A stretch of DNA of 64,000 bases from Vibrio marinisediminis (GCF_014050145.1 NZ_JACFYF010000005.1:178930-242929), one strand, 5' to 3'; counted from the stretch's first letter, positions 8,364 through 18,280 are shown. The notes: a model not told the origin generated them from the letters alone. Numbers and translations are program-made.

Positions 8364-9548
8364 ATGGAACAAACGTGGCGTTGGTACGGTCCAAATGACT
8401 TAGTATCACTAGACGATATCCGCCAAGCAGGCGCAACAGGTATCGTTAATGCACTGCACCATATCCCAAATGGTGAAGTGTGGACAAAAGAAGAGATTCT
8501 AACTCGCAAAGCGATCATTGAAGAAAAAGGGCTAACTTGGTCTGTGGTGGAAAGTGTTCCTGTACACGAAGAGATCAAGACGCAAACTGGCAACTTCCAA
8601 CAATGGATCGACAACTACAAGCAAACTCTGCGTAACCTAGCGCAGTGTGGAATCGACACCGTTTGTTATAACTTTATGCCAGTACTGGATTGGACACGTA
8701 CCGATCTTGAGTACCAAATGGCAGACGGCTCAAAAGCACTGCGTTTTGACCAAATCGCGTTTGCCGCTTTTGAACTGCACATTCTAAAACGCCCTGGTGC
8801 AAATGCAGATTACACCGAGGCAGAACAAGCGCAAGCCGCTGACTACTTCAACAATATGTCTGAAGAGCAGATCAAGCAACTAACCGCGAACATCATCGCA
8901 GGTCTGCCTGGTGCTGAAGAAGGCTACACACTTGAAGCATTCCAAGCTCAGCTTGATCGCTACGCAGGCATCACTAAAGACAAACTTCGTGAACACATGG
9001 CTTACTTCCTAGCGGAAATCATGACAGTGTGTGACGAAGAAAACATTAAGATGGCAGTTCACCCAGACGATCCACCGCGCCCTATCCTAGGTCTGCCACG
9101 TATCGTTTCAACCATCGAAGATATCGATTGGTTAACTGAGAAAGTGCCAAGCCAAAACAACGGCATCACCATGTGTACTGGCTCTTACGGCGTACGCGGT
9201 GACAACGATTTGGTCAACATGATCAAAAAGCACGGCGACCGCGTTTACTTCACTCACTTGCGTTCAACGCAACGTGAAGAAAACCAGCTAAGCTTCCATG
9301 AAGCAGCCCACCTAGAAGGTGATGTTGACATGTATGGCGTGGTAATGGCGATTCTTGAAGAAGAACAACGCCGTGAAGAAACGGGTGATCTACGTAAGAT
9401 CCCAATGCGTCCAGACCACGGTCACCAAATGCTTGATGACCTGAAGAAAAAAACCAACCCAGGTTATTCTGCGATTGGTCGCTTGAAAGGTCTAGCGGAA
9501 GTTCGCGGTCTAGAAATGGCACTAAAACGCGCTTTCTTTACTAAGTAA
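8364..9548 (+). CDS. uxuA: Mannonate dehydratase (UxuA)
   Basis: 394 aa, the family's usual length. It dehydrates D-mannonate to 2-keto-3-deoxygluconate with a divalent metal. Recognisable blocks: [44 protein letters not shown], the [14 protein letters not shown] segment, [19 protein letters not shown] and the C-terminal MRPDHGHQM with metal ligands. The ribosome site AAAGG precedes the ATG. It is plus-strand after the regulator gene, with a 134-nt gap that contains a 16-bp palindrome CTCAA-N6-TTGAG (8314-8329) of unknown meaning. Its product feeds KdgK, encoded on the opposite strand. Confidence 0.96.
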   Translation: MEQTWRWYGPNDLVSLDDIRQAGATGIVNALHHIPNGEVWTKEEILTRKAIIEEKGLTWSVVESVPVHEEIKTQTGNFQQWIDNYKQTLRNLAQCGIDTVCYNFMPVLDWTRTDLEYQMADGSKALRFDQIAFAAFELHILKRPGANADYTEAEQAQAADYFNNMSEEQIKQLTANIIAGLPGAEEGYTLEAFQAQLDRYAGITKDKLREHMAYFLAEIMTVCDEENIKMAVHPDDPPRPILGLPRIVSTIEDIDWLTEKVPSQNNGITMCTGSYGVRGDNDLVNMIKKHGDRVYFTHLRSTQREENQLSFHEAAHLEGDVDMYGVVMAILEEEQRREETGDLRKIPMRPDHGHQMLDDLKKKTNPGYSAIGRLKGLAEVRGLEMALKRAFFTK

Positions 9549-9564
9549 CATCAAGCCAGAATGC

Positions 9565-9593
9565 AAAAAGCCTCGATAATTCGAGGCTTTTTT
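9565..9593. terminator. Bidirectional terminator, uxuA / psiE
   Basis: Stem AAGCCTCGA / TCGAGGCTT around a short loop, with an A-run before it and TTTTTT after it. It can stop transcription from uxuA and from psiE, which converge here. Confidence 0.88.
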
Positions 9594-9614
9594 GTATTGG
9601 TCTTGTCGCAACAA

Positions 9615-10040
9615 CTATTCGTCTTTCTCTGCGGTATTACCATCAACATAAGGCCAATAGTGATGCCCCACCCTGATCAGCAATGTCGCTGCAGCAAGAA
9701 TAAATGCCGCTAGCGAGAGCCACACAATCATTACCGAATCCAACTCTTTCATCCCTAAGGTGATATAGCGTGCGATCGCCATCATCGCGATATAAATCGG
9801 GTAACGCACCGGGATCTTACCGTTCATCACAAATTGTCCGACCATCGCCAGTACTTCAAGATAGATAAACATCAGTAGGATGTCGGTCAGTAATACTCGC
9901 CCCTGCACGTAAATATGCACGAACTCTTCGACCATCGCCCATACGGTAGCCAGCGTGATCGCAACAAGCAAAATGGCTTCTAATATATGGAAAATCTTAA
10001 GAAATGGTCGACTAAACGAAGGAGGAAGATGAGAAGGCAT
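9615..10040 (-). CDS. psiE: PsiE-family membrane protein
   Basis: Phosphate-starvation-inducible protein E family, 141 aa with four membrane helices (ILEAILLVAITLATVWAMV; LLTDILLMFIYLEVLAMV; PIYIAMMAIARYI; VWLSLAAFILAAATLLI). The HILE and ARYI blocks are typical of PsiE. Start chosen at the ATG complementing 10038-10040 (MPSHLPPSF), which has GGAA upstream and gives the family length; an extra 16 upstream codons are possible but have no support. The cellular function of PsiE is unknown. No clear Pho box is visible. Confidence 0.88.
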   Translation of the reverse strand: MPSHLPPSFSRPFLKIFHILEAILLVAITLATVWAMVEEFVHIYVQGRVLLTDILLMFIYLEVLAMVGQFVMNGKIPVRYPIYIAMMAIARYITLGMKELDSVMIVWLSLAAFILAAATLLIRVGHHYWPYVDGNTAEKDE

Positions 10041-10100
10041 GCTGTCTATTCCGCTCTTTTTATTATAACTATACGTCAATAATACCACGGAATTGTGACA

Positions 10101-10132
10101 TTCAATGCTCCTACCTTGGTAGGAACATTGAA
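10101..10132 (-). terminator. Hairpin after the NCS2 permease gene
   Basis: Two 7-bp arms (TTCAATG/CATTGAA and TCCTACC/GGTAGGA) separated by one mismatch form a long hairpin 11 nt past the permease stop. No T-run follows, so it may be a weak terminator or a 3'-end stabiliser. Confidence 0.5.
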
Positions 10133-10143
10133 GGCGGAAAGGC

Positions 10144-11514
10144 TTACAGTAGGATCAGGTAAGTTAAAAATACCAACGATAGAATATAAATTACTGGGTG
10201 AACTTCTTTGGCACGACCCGCCACAATCATCGAGAAACTGTAGCTGATAAAGCCCATTGCCATACCGTTTGCTGGCGAAAAGCTCAGTACAGTAAACATA
10301 ATGGTAAAGAAAGTCGCAATGCGTGATTCTTTCTGATCCCAACTAATCTGACCTAAACGACCAATCATGTAGATACCCACCACGACCATCGCAGGGGCGA
10401 CCATCGCAGCCGAGAAAATCGAGAACAGTGGGTACATGAACAACGACAGCGCGAATAAACCCGCAACCATCACAGCCGCTAAACCTGTCTTTGCCCCTTG
10501 AGATGAAGCAATGCCTGATTCAGAGAATGCGGTAATAGACGTGGTGCCAAGAATCGAACCAATCACAGTACCACCCGCATCAGCAACTAACGCAGAACGA
10601 GCATTCGGCACTTTGCCGTCATCATCAATAATGCCAGCATCACGACCAACCCCAACGATGGTACTCAAACCATCAAAGAAGTCGACAATCAGGAAAATCA
10701 CCACAATAAACAACAAATCAAACATCTTATCCGCGGTTAAACCTGAAATATCAAAGACCGCACCGAAACTGCCTTCAAGACTTGGTGGCATTGAGAACAA
10801 TTGATCAGGAATTGGCGCATTATTGGTTCCCATCACCATGTCAGCAATGATTGTTAGTGCAATCGCAGAGATAAACGAGATAAATGTCGCCAGCTTGATA
10901 TCGCGGATCATACAACCCAAAGCGATAAAGATACTGATATACGCAATCAAAACTTGAGGGTTCGAGATATCCCCCATGCTAACCAGAATAATTGGGTTAG
11001 AAACAATAATGCCCGCGTTCTTTAAACCTAAAAACGCAATAAACATCCCCAACGATACCGTGATCGCCAGTTTAAGATCTTCTGGAATCGACTCAATCAA
11101 GGTTTTACGAATATTGGTTAATGACAAGATCAGGTACAGCACGCCAGAAAGGAAAATACCAAAAAGTGCTTCATGCCAAACCAATGCAACCGAACCGCTA
11201 AGTAACATGCCTTTAAAAAAGCCGTTCATACTCATGCCCGGTGCTAGCATCACTGGGTAGTTACCCCAAATGCCCATAATAAGGGTCGCAATCGCCGCAG
11301 ACATTGCGGTTGCAGTAAAGACCGCCCCTTTATCCATGCCGGGAATACCACCTAAAATAGCGGGGTTAACGGCAAGAATATAAGTCATAGCAAGAAAGGT
11401 AATGAAACCTGCATATAGCTCTGTATTAACGGTGCTTTTGCGCTCTGAGATCTTAAAGATCGACTCTAGAACACTCGATGTTTTTTGCTCTTTTAGGGTA
11501 GATTCGAGACTCAC
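10144..11514 (-). CDS. NCS2-family purine permease (AzgA-like)
   Basis: Inner-membrane nucleobase:H+ symporter, 456 aa, about 13 hydrophobic segments. Family blocks: TELYAGFITFLAMTYILAVNP near residue 31, NYPVMLAPGMSMNGFF near 88, VDFFDGLSTIVGVGRDAG, and GTTSITAFSESGIASSQGAKTG near 327, which is the AzgA/GhxP signature rather than UraA/XanQ. Adenine, guanine or hypoxanthine is the expected substrate; the guanine riboswitch upstream favours guanine/hypoxanthine. The start is GTG (complement of 11512-11514) with AAGG about 9 nt before it; an in-frame stop lies just upstream. Regulation looks double: PurR-type boxes on the DNA and a purine aptamer in the mRNA. Confidence 0.93.
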   Translation of the reverse strand: MSLESTLKEQKTSSVLESIFKISERKSTVNTELYAGFITFLAMTYILAVNPAILGGIPGMDKGAVFTATAMSAAIATLIMGIWGNYPVMLAPGMSMNGFFKGMLLSGSVALVWHEALFGIFLSGVLYLILSLTNIRKTLIESIPEDLKLAITVSLGMFIAFLGLKNAGIIVSNPIILVSMGDISNPQVLIAYISIFIALGCMIRDIKLATFISFISAIALTIIADMVMGTNNAPIPDQLFSMPPSLEGSFGAVFDISGLTADKMFDLLFIVVIFLIVDFFDGLSTIVGVGRDAGIIDDDGKVPNARSALVADAGGTVIGSILGTTSITAFSESGIASSQGAKTGLAAVMVAGLFALSLFMYPLFSIFSAAMVAPAMVVVGIYMIGRLGQISWDQKESRIATFFTIMFTVLSFSPANGMAMGFISYSFSMIVAGRAKEVHPVIYILSLVFLTYLILL

Positions 11515-11593
11515 AATGTAACCTTAACAACTTAATAAATAGTAGATGGGTACACATGCTGAACAGAGAACACCTCCACGACTGGGGCGAACT

Positions 11594-11660
11594 TACTGTA
11601 GTCACCAAGATAGGCTCGGTGGTAGAAACATCCAGTCCAATTCACTAGACATATACAGCA
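11594..11660 (-). ncRNA. Purine riboswitch, guanine class
   Basis: Read on the minus strand, the three-way junction is complete. P1 is TGCTGTA/TACAGTA (11654-11660 with 11594-11600). P2 is GTCTAGT/ACTGGAT with a 7-nt loop GAATTGG. The invariant J2-3 segment GTTTCTACC follows, then P3 CACCGAG/CTTGGTG with loop CCTAT. The 3' junction reads GACTACAG; the C of GACTA corresponds to the specificity base (C74), which selects guanine/hypoxanthine, whereas adenine aptamers have U there. L2 keeps the GG and L3 the CC needed for the loop-loop contact. About 79 nt separate it from the permease GTG; no U-run terminator is visible, so control may act on translation. Confidence 0.92.
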
Positions 11661-11675
11661 CGTAAACGTTTGCGC
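11660..11675. promoter_or_regulatory. PurR-type operator 1
   Basis: GCGCAAACGTTTACGT on the minus strand fits the PurR consensus ACGCAAACGTTTNCNT closely. It covers the predicted start of transcription of the permease mRNA and ends at the first base of the riboswitch P1, so repressor binding there should block initiation. PurR responds to hypoxanthine and guanine in enterobacteria. Confidence 0.8.
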
Positions 11676-11677
11676 GA

Positions 11678-11705
11678 ATTGTATTGATTTAGAGTAAAAG
11701 TTCAA
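11678..11705 (-). promoter_or_regulatory. Predicted sigma-70 promoter of the purine permease
   Basis: On the minus strand TTGAAC (11700-11705) and TACAAT (11678-11683) are separated by 16 bp. Initiation would fall near 11670-11673, inside PurR box 1 and just upstream of the aptamer. Confidence 0.6.
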
Positions 11706-11732
11706 TGCTTTTCCACCTTAAACAGACAAAAA

Positions 11733-11748
11733 AAGCAAACGTTTGCGG
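11733..11748. promoter_or_regulatory. PurR-type operator 2
   Basis: AAGCAAACGTTTGCGG has a perfect GCAAACGTTTGC core. Its centre is 73 bp from that of box 1, close to seven helical turns, and it lies upstream of the -35 hexamer. It may assist repression through box 1. Confidence 0.75.
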
Positions 11749-12663
<915 letters not shown>

Positions 12664-12776
12664 GGGTCTCCCAAAAGCCATTCACAGACGAGACAACGCT
12701 TTGGCTAGAATATAGTAGCTTAAGCCTGTATAATTTCTCGTCATTCAAAATTTTAGTTAACTAATTTGGAGTCCTC

Positions 12777-13049
12777 ATGGCACGCGTAACTGTTCAAGAC
12801 GCTGTTGAAAAAGTTGGCAACCGTTTCGACCTAGTACTGATTGCGGCTCGCCGCGCTCGTCAAATGCAAACTGGCGGCAAAGATTCACTAGTGCCAGAAG
12901 AGAATGATAAGCCTACGGTTATCGCTCTACGCGAAATCGAAGAAGGTCTTATCACTAAAGAGATCCTTGATGCACGTGCGCGTCAAGAACAGCAAGAGCA
13001 AGAAGCAGCAGAACTAGCAGCAGTAAGTAGCATCGCTCACACTCGCTAA
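12777..13049 (+). CDS. rpoZ: RNA polymerase omega subunit (RpoZ)
   Basis: 90 aa, the usual size. The N-terminus [20 protein letters not shown] and the [10 protein letters not shown] block are canonical omega. Omega chaperones assembly of the beta-prime subunit and forms part of one ppGpp site on RNA polymerase. GGAG precedes the ATG. It lies 37 nt before spoT, so the ppGpp enzyme and the ppGpp-binding subunit are probably co-transcribed, as in other Gammaproteobacteria. The C-terminal tail is Glu/Gln/Ala-rich. Confidence 0.98.
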   Translation: MARVTVQDAVEKVGNRFDLVLIAARRARQMQTGGKDSLVPEENDKPTVIALREIEEGLITKEILDARARQEQQEQEAAELAAVSSIAHTR

Positions 13050-13086
13050 TCTGACTTTCTCTACAACTATCTTCTAGGCCTAAAGT

Positions 13087-15207
13087 TTGTATCTATTCGA
13101 TAGCCTCAAAGACGTTGCCCAAGAATACTTAACAGAGCCTCAAATTGAGGCTCTGCGTCAATCTTATGTGGTAGCGAAACGTGCCCATGAAGGGCAGACC
13201 CGTTCAACCGGGGAACCTTATATCATCCACCCTGTTGCTGTTTCACGTATCTTGGCTGAAATGCGCCTTGATATTGAAACCCTTCAAGCTGCACTGCTGC
13301 ATGATGTCATCGAAGATTGCGATGTCAGCAAAGAAGATCTTGAAGAACAATTTGGCTCAACTGTGGCTGAATTGGTGGACGGTGTCTCTAAGCTGGATAA
13401 GCTTAAATTTCGTGATCGCAAAGAAGCACAAGCTGAGAACTTCCGTAAAATGGTCCTTGCCATGGTGCAAGACATTCGCGTTATTCTGATCAAGCTTGCT
13501 GACCGTACACACAACATGCGCACGCTGGGTGCTCTACGCCCTGACAAAAAGCGCCGCATTGCCCGCGAAACTCTTGAGATTTACTCACCTCTTGCTCACC
13601 GCCTTGGTATCCACAATATCAAGACCGAGTTGGAAGAGCTTGGCTTTGAAGCCCTCTATCCAAACCGCTACCGCGTATTAAAAGAAGTGGTTAAAGCGGC
13701 TCGTGGTAACCGTAAAGAGATGATTCAACGTATCCACGGCGAGATTGAAGGTCGTTTGGAAGACGTTGGTCTTAAAGCTCGTGTGGTCGGTCGTGAGAAA
13801 AACCTGTTCTCCATCTATAACAAGATGAAAACCAAAGAACAGCGCTTCCACACCATCATGGACATTTACGCATTCCGTGTCATCGTTGACTCGGCAGATA
13901 CTTGTTATCGCGTACTTGGCCAAGTGCACAGTCTTTATAAGCCTCGCCCTGGTCGCATGAAAGATTACATCGCGGTACCAAAAGCGAACGGCTATCAATC
14001 CATCCATACCTCAATGGTCGGCCCTCACGGCGTACCGGTTGAGGTGCAGATCCGTACTGAAGATATGGATCAAATGGCGGATAAAGGTGTTGCCGCGCAC
14101 TGGATTTACAAAGGCAGTGGCGATCGCACAGGCACCACCGCGCAAGTGAAAGCTCAGCGCTGGATGCAAAGCCTACTTGAGCTACAGCAAAGTGCGGGTA
14201 ACTCATTTGAATTTATCGAGAACGTAAAATCCGATCTGTTCCCAGATGAGATTTACGTCTTTACGCCAAAAGGTCGCATCGTTGAGCTGCCACTCGGCGC
14301 AACTGCGGTAGACTTTGCTTACGCAGTGCATACTGATGTTGGTAACGCTTGTGTTGGCGCGCGTGTTGATCGCAATCCATACCCACTCAGTAAATCACTG
14401 AAAAACGGTCAAACGATTGAGATTATTTCAGCACCAGGTGCCCGCCCAAATGCGGCATGGCTAAACTATGTGGTCACCTCGCGTGCTCGCACTAAGATCC
14501 GCCAAGTGTTGAAAACCATGCGCCGTGAAGAGTCGATTACTCTTGGACGCCGCCTGCTGAATCACGCTTTAGGTCGTCACAACATCGATTCAATCTACCC
14601 TGAAAATATTCAGGAAGTGCTGACCGATCTTCGTTTAGACAATATTGATGATTTGCTGGCTGCGATTGGTTTAGGCGAACTGATGAGCATTGTGATTGCC
14701 CGCCGTCTATTGGGTGATACCGATGAACTCACCACAACAAGCTCAATCCCAAGCGATTCAAGCAGAAAGTTACCGATCCGTGGTGCCGAAGGCATCTTGC
14801 TGACCTTTGCTAACTGTTGTCATCCAATTCCAGATGACCACATCATCGCGCACGTTTCTCCAGGTCGAGGTTTAGTGGTTCACCGCGAAACTTGTCCAAA
14901 CGTACGTGGTTACCAAAGAGAGCCTGAGAAGTATATGGCGGTTGCTTGGTCTGAAGATTACGATCAAGAATTCATCGCAGAATTGCGTGTTGATGTTCAA
15001 AACCGTCAAGGTGCATTGGCAGAACTGACCAATGTTATCTCGAAAACCGGTTCAAACATTCATGGTCTCACCACCAAAGAGCGTGATGGGCGTTTGTATA
15101 CGGTACTGGTCATGCTAACGACAAAAGATCGCGTCCATTTGGCGAGCATCATGCGCCGCATCAAAGCGATGCCACATACGCTAAAAGTCTTTAGACGTAA
15201 GCACTAA
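13087..15207 (+). CDS. spoT: Bifunctional (p)ppGpp synthase/hydrolase (SpoT)
   Basis: 706 aa. Domains in order: HD hydrolase with HDVIEDC at about residues 72-78, Mn-dependent; synthetase domain with the MDIYAFRVIVDS block near 258-269; TGS near 385 onward (DEIYVFTPKGRIVELPLGATAVDFAYAVH); and a C-terminal ACT domain (LRVDVQNRQGALAELTNVIS). The HD motif is intact, as expected for SpoT rather than RelA. The start is TTG (13087), giving MYLFDSLKD, which matches the E. coli N-terminus and its own TTG start; there is no better in-frame ATG. The rare start probably keeps levels low. Confidence 0.97.
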   Translation: MYLFDSLKDVAQEYLTEPQIEALRQSYVVAKRAHEGQTRSTGEPYIIHPVAVSRILAEMRLDIETLQAALLHDVIEDCDVSKEDLEEQFGSTVAELVDGVSKLDKLKFRDRKEAQAENFRKMVLAMVQDIRVILIKLADRTHNMRTLGALRPDKKRRIARETLEIYSPLAHRLGIHNIKTELEELGFEALYPNRYRVLKEVVKAARGNRKEMIQRIHGEIEGRLEDVGLKARVVGREKNLFSIYNKMKTKEQRFHTIMDIYAFRVIVDSADTCYRVLGQVHSLYKPRPGRMKDYIAVPKANGYQSIHTSMVGPHGVPVEVQIRTEDMDQMADKGVAAHWIYKGSGDRTGTTAQVKAQRWMQSLLELQQSAGNSFEFIENVKSDLFPDEIYVFTPKGRIVELPLGATAVDFAYAVHTDVGNACVGARVDRNPYPLSKSLKNGQTIEIISAPGARPNAAWLNYVVTSRARTKIRQVLKTMRREESITLGRRLLNHALGRHNIDSIYPENIQEVLTDLRLDNIDDLLAAIGLGELMSIVIARRLLGDTDELTTTSSIPSDSSRKLPIRGAEGILLTFANCCHPIPDDHIIAHVSPGRGLVVHRETCPNVRGYQREPEKYMAVAWSEDYDQEFIAELRVDVQNRQGALAELTNVISKTGSNIHGLTTKERDGRLYTVLVMLTTKDRVHLASIMRRIKAMPHTLKVFRRKH

Positions 15208-15226
15208 CACTGAATTCTTAAACTCT

Positions 15227-15264
15227 GGCCCTTGGAAAACTCTGTTTCAAGGGCCTTATTTTTA
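15227..15264 (+). terminator. Terminator-like hairpin after spoT
   Basis: GGCCCTTGGAAA pairs with TTTCAAGGGCC (one bulged G), followed by TTATTTTTATT. It lies in the 68-nt gap before trmH and could be a partial terminator in the operon. Confidence 0.65.
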
Positions 15265-15275
15265 TTACGACTGTT

Positions 15276-15959
15276 ATGAACTTAGAACGCTACCAACGAA
15301 TCCAACAAGTACTGAAAGCGCGTCAAATTGATTTAACGCTATGCCTTGAAGAAGTACACAAACCAAATAATGTTTCCGCCGTCATTCGCACCGCAGATGC
15401 GACCGGGTTACATAAAATTCATGCGATTTGGCCAAACAAAATGCGCACACTTACGCACACCTCTGCCGGTGCTCGCAACTGGGTTGAAGTCGACAACCAC
15501 ACCAATATTGAAGACGCAATCAGCGAATTAAAAGCGCAAGGTATGCAAGTGCTGGTCACCAACCTGTCTGACACGGCGGTGGATTTCCGCACCATCGACT
15601 ACACCAAACCAACCGCCATTATCTTGGGTAGCGAAAAAACCGGTGCCTCAGAACAGGCAAAAAAACTCGCCGACCAAGACATCATCATTCCTATGATGGG
15701 CATGGTTCAATCACTGAATGTCTCTGTCGCCAGCGCGATTATTCTTTATGAAGCTCAGCGTCAAAGACAAGAAGCTGGCATGTATGACAACGACGTAAGC
15801 CCTCTGGCGGAAGACGTTATTCATCGCACCCTATTTGAACGCGGTCACCCCGTGCTAGCAAAAGTTGCTAAGCGTAAAAAAATGCCTTATCCACCACTGG
15901 ATGATGAAGGGCAAATTGTCGCGGATGAAGCTTGGTGGGCAGAGATGCAAAAAGCCTAA
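15276..15959 (+). CDS. trmH: tRNA (guanosine-18-2'-O)-methyltransferase (TrmH)
   Basis: SPOUT-family methyltransferase of 227 aa that makes Gm18 in tRNA using S-adenosylmethionine. The three motifs are visible: NVSAVIRTADATG (about residues 28-40) with the catalytic Arg, AIILGSEKTGASEQA (about 113-127), and MMGMVQSLNVSVASAIILYEA (about 142-162) forming the trefoil knot. It follows spoT and precedes recG, the standard gene order. Its start is only 12 nt after the hairpin at 15227-15264 and no good Shine-Dalgarno is seen, so expression may be modest. Confidence 0.96.
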   Translation: MNLERYQRIQQVLKARQIDLTLCLEEVHKPNNVSAVIRTADATGLHKIHAIWPNKMRTLTHTSAGARNWVEVDNHTNIEDAISELKAQGMQVLVTNLSDTAVDFRTIDYTKPTAIILGSEKTGASEQAKKLADQDIIIPMMGMVQSLNVSVASAIILYEAQRQRQEAGMYDNDVSPLAEDVIHRTLFERGHPVLAKVAKRKKMPYPPLDDEGQIVADEAWWAEMQKA

Positions 15960-16141
15960 ACACCTCTGGCGAGTCATCCCACGACTCGCCACTTGCAGCG
16001 ACAAGTTATTCCCTTAGCTAGGCTCGATTTGAGCCAATTAGCAACCTTGAAGTCAGCCTCAACTATTCACACTAAATTAGCCTGTACAAAAACACAGCTA
16101 GATGGTTAACTATCTCTATCTTAGTTAATGAGCTTCGTGTT

Positions 16142-18220
16142 ATGTCCCAACTTCTTTCTGCTATTCCTCTAACGTCACTCAGTGGCGTAGGCGCTAAAGT
16201 GGCTGAGAAACTGGAGAAAGTCGGACTCAGCAGTGTACAAGACTTGCTGTTTCACCTTCCGCTACGCTATGAAGATCGCACTCGTGTTTACCCTATAGTC
16301 AAATTGCATGCTGGTCTTTGGGCGGCTGTACAAGGCAACGTAATGAGCGTTGATACCCTATTTGGTAAGCGAAAAATGCTGGCGGTTAAAATCAGTGATG
16401 GTAATGGCACGCTGACTTTGCGGTTCTTTAATTTTACTGCGGCAATGAAGAACAACTTTGTGGAAGGCAAAACTGTGCACGCGTATGGTGAAATTAAGCG
16501 TGGCAACTATGGCTTGGAGATCATCCACCCGGACTACAAATTCTATGCTGCCAACCAGCCAACTGATGTCGAGCCAAGTTTAACCCCAGTTTACCCAACC
16601 ACAGAAGGGTTACGCCAACTCACCTTACGCAGCTTAACCGACCAAGCATTGGCATTACTCGACAAAGCCGCCGTACAAGAACTGTTACCTAATGGGCTCT
16701 ACCCGCAGCAAACGACGCTGGCACAGGCACTGCACACCATTCACCGTCCGCCACCCAATATCGATTTAAGCCAGTTTGATGAGGGCAAACACCCCGCTCA
16801 AGTTCGCTTGATTATGGAAGAGTTGCTGGCACAGAATCTTTCAATGCTGGCGGTACGCAGTAAAGGGCAACAAGATGTCGCCATTCCATTAGCGCAGAGT
16901 GACAAGTTCAAGCAGCAGCTCTTAGCGCAATTACCCTTCTCACCAACCAATGCGCAGACGCGTGTGGTGAATGAAATCGAACAAGATCTTGCTAAGCCTC
17001 ACCCAATGATGCGCCTGGTGCAAGGCGATGTCGGTTCAGGGAAAACTCTGGTTGCCGCATTAGCCGCTCTGCGGGCAATTGAACATGGCTACCAAGTGGC
17101 GTTGATGGCACCCACCGAACTGCTTGCTGAACAACACGCAATCAACTTTGCCAGTTGGTTTGAGAGTATGGGGATCCAAGTTGGCTGGCTGGCTGGCAAG
17201 CTCAAAGGCAAAGCCAAAGAGACGGAATTAGCACGAATCCAAAGTGGCGAAGCGCAAATGGTGGTCGGTACTCATGCCCTTTTTCAAGAACATGTGGCGT
17301 TTCACAACCTCGCTTTGGTTATCATTGATGAGCAGCATCGTTTTGGTGTCCACCAGCGATTAGAGCTGCGCGCTAAAGGTGAGAAACAAGGTAGCTTCCC
17401 ACACCAATTGATCATGACAGCAACGCCGATTCCGCGCACCTTAGCCATGACCGCTTATGCCGATTTGGAAACCTCAGTGATTGACGAATTGCCACCCGGT
17501 CGCACACCGATACAAACCGTGGCAATTCCGGATACTAAGCGCAGCGACATAATCGAGCGAGTCCGCAATGCCTGCCTCAATGAAGGCAAACAGGCTTACT
17601 GGGTATGCACCTTAATTGATGAGTCTGAAGTATTGGAAGCACAAGCGGCTGCCGATACTGCTGAAGAACTACAACGGATTTTGCCAGAGGTGAAGATTGG
17701 TCTGGTGCACGGGCGAATGAAATCGTCTGAGAAACAAGCGGTAATGAAAGACTTTAAAGACAACAAGTTACATCTGTTGGTTGCCACCACGGTTATTGAA
17801 GTTGGGGTCGATGTACCAAATTCGAGTTTGATGATCATCGAAAACCCAGAGCGGCTCGGTTTAGCACAGCTTCACCAGCTTCGTGGTCGTGTTGGGCGCG
17901 GCTCCGTTGCCAGCCATTGTGTCTTACTTTACCACTCGCCGCTGTCTAAAACGGCGCAAAAACGCCTTGGCGTATTACGTGAAAGTAATGATGGATTTGT
18001 GATTGCCCAACGTGATTTAGAGATTCGCGGACCGGGTGAGCTACTGGGAACCAAACAAACCGGCATGGCAGATTTTAAAATTGCCGATTTAGTCCGAGAT
18101 CAACGCTTAGTACCTGAAGTTCAGCGCATAGCGCGTCATATTCACGACAATTACCCACAAAATGCGTTGGCAATCATCAATCGCTGGCTGGGTGAGCGAG
18201 ATATCTACTCCAAAGCTTAA
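16142..18220 (+). CDS. recG: ATP-dependent DNA helicase RecG
   Basis: 692 aa. The N-terminal wedge (OB-fold) domain (about residues 50-150, with MLAVKISDGNGTLTLRFFNF) recognises branched DNA; the helicase core holds the Walker A GDVGSGKTLVAAL near residue 297, DEQHRFG (motif II), MTATPIPRTLAM (motif III), VATTVIEVGVDVPN and QLRGRVGRG (motifs V-VI). RecG remodels stalled forks and Holliday junctions. The ribosome site before 16142 is weak. The gap from trmH is 182 nt and could carry its own promoter. A bidirectional terminator follows. Confidence 0.98.
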   Translation: MSQLLSAIPLTSLSGVGAKVAEKLEKVGLSSVQDLLFHLPLRYEDRTRVYPIVKLHAGLWAAVQGNVMSVDTLFGKRKMLAVKISDGNGTLTLRFFNFTAAMKNNFVEGKTVHAYGEIKRGNYGLEIIHPDYKFYAANQPTDVEPSLTPVYPTTEGLRQLTLRSLTDQALALLDKAAVQELLPNGLYPQQTTLAQALHTIHRPPPNIDLSQFDEGKHPAQVRLIMEELLAQNLSMLAVRSKGQQDVAIPLAQSDKFKQQLLAQLPFSPTNAQTRVVNEIEQDLAKPHPMMRLVQGDVGSGKTLVAALAALRAIEHGYQVALMAPTELLAEQHAINFASWFESMGIQVGWLAGKLKGKAKETELARIQSGEAQMVVGTHALFQEHVAFHNLALVIIDEQHRFGVHQRLELRAKGEKQGSFPHQLIMTATPIPRTLAMTAYADLETSVIDELPPGRTPIQTVAIPDTKRSDIIERVRNACLNEGKQAYWVCTLIDESEVLEAQAAADTAEELQRILPEVKIGLVHGRMKSSEKQAVMKDFKDNKLHLLVATTVIEVGVDVPNSSLMIIENPERLGLAQLHQLRGRVGRGSVASHCVLLYHSPLSKTAQKRLGVLRESNDGFVIAQRDLEIRGPGELLGTKQTGMADFKIADLVRDQRLVPEVQRIARHIHDNYPQNALAIINRWLGERDIYSKA

Positions 18221-18255
18221 GCACTACCGGAGTTAACATCACGCCTCATCAGCAC

Positions 18256-18280
18256 AAAAGCCCGCAATAGCGGGCTTTTA
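18256..18280. terminator. Bidirectional terminator, recG / cysQ
   Basis: AAAAGCCCGC-AATA-GCGGGCTTTTA, a 10-bp stem with A and T runs on either side, between converging recG and cysQ. Confidence 0.9.

Noticed and set aside
10076-10342. 88-residue minus-strand ORF across the NCS2 permease 3' end
   Set aside because: Shadow frame overlapping a conserved membrane protein and the hairpin at 10101-10132.
13181-13489. 102-residue ORF inside spoT in another frame
   Set aside because: Shadow of the well-conserved spoT frame; no ribosome site and no protein-like pattern.
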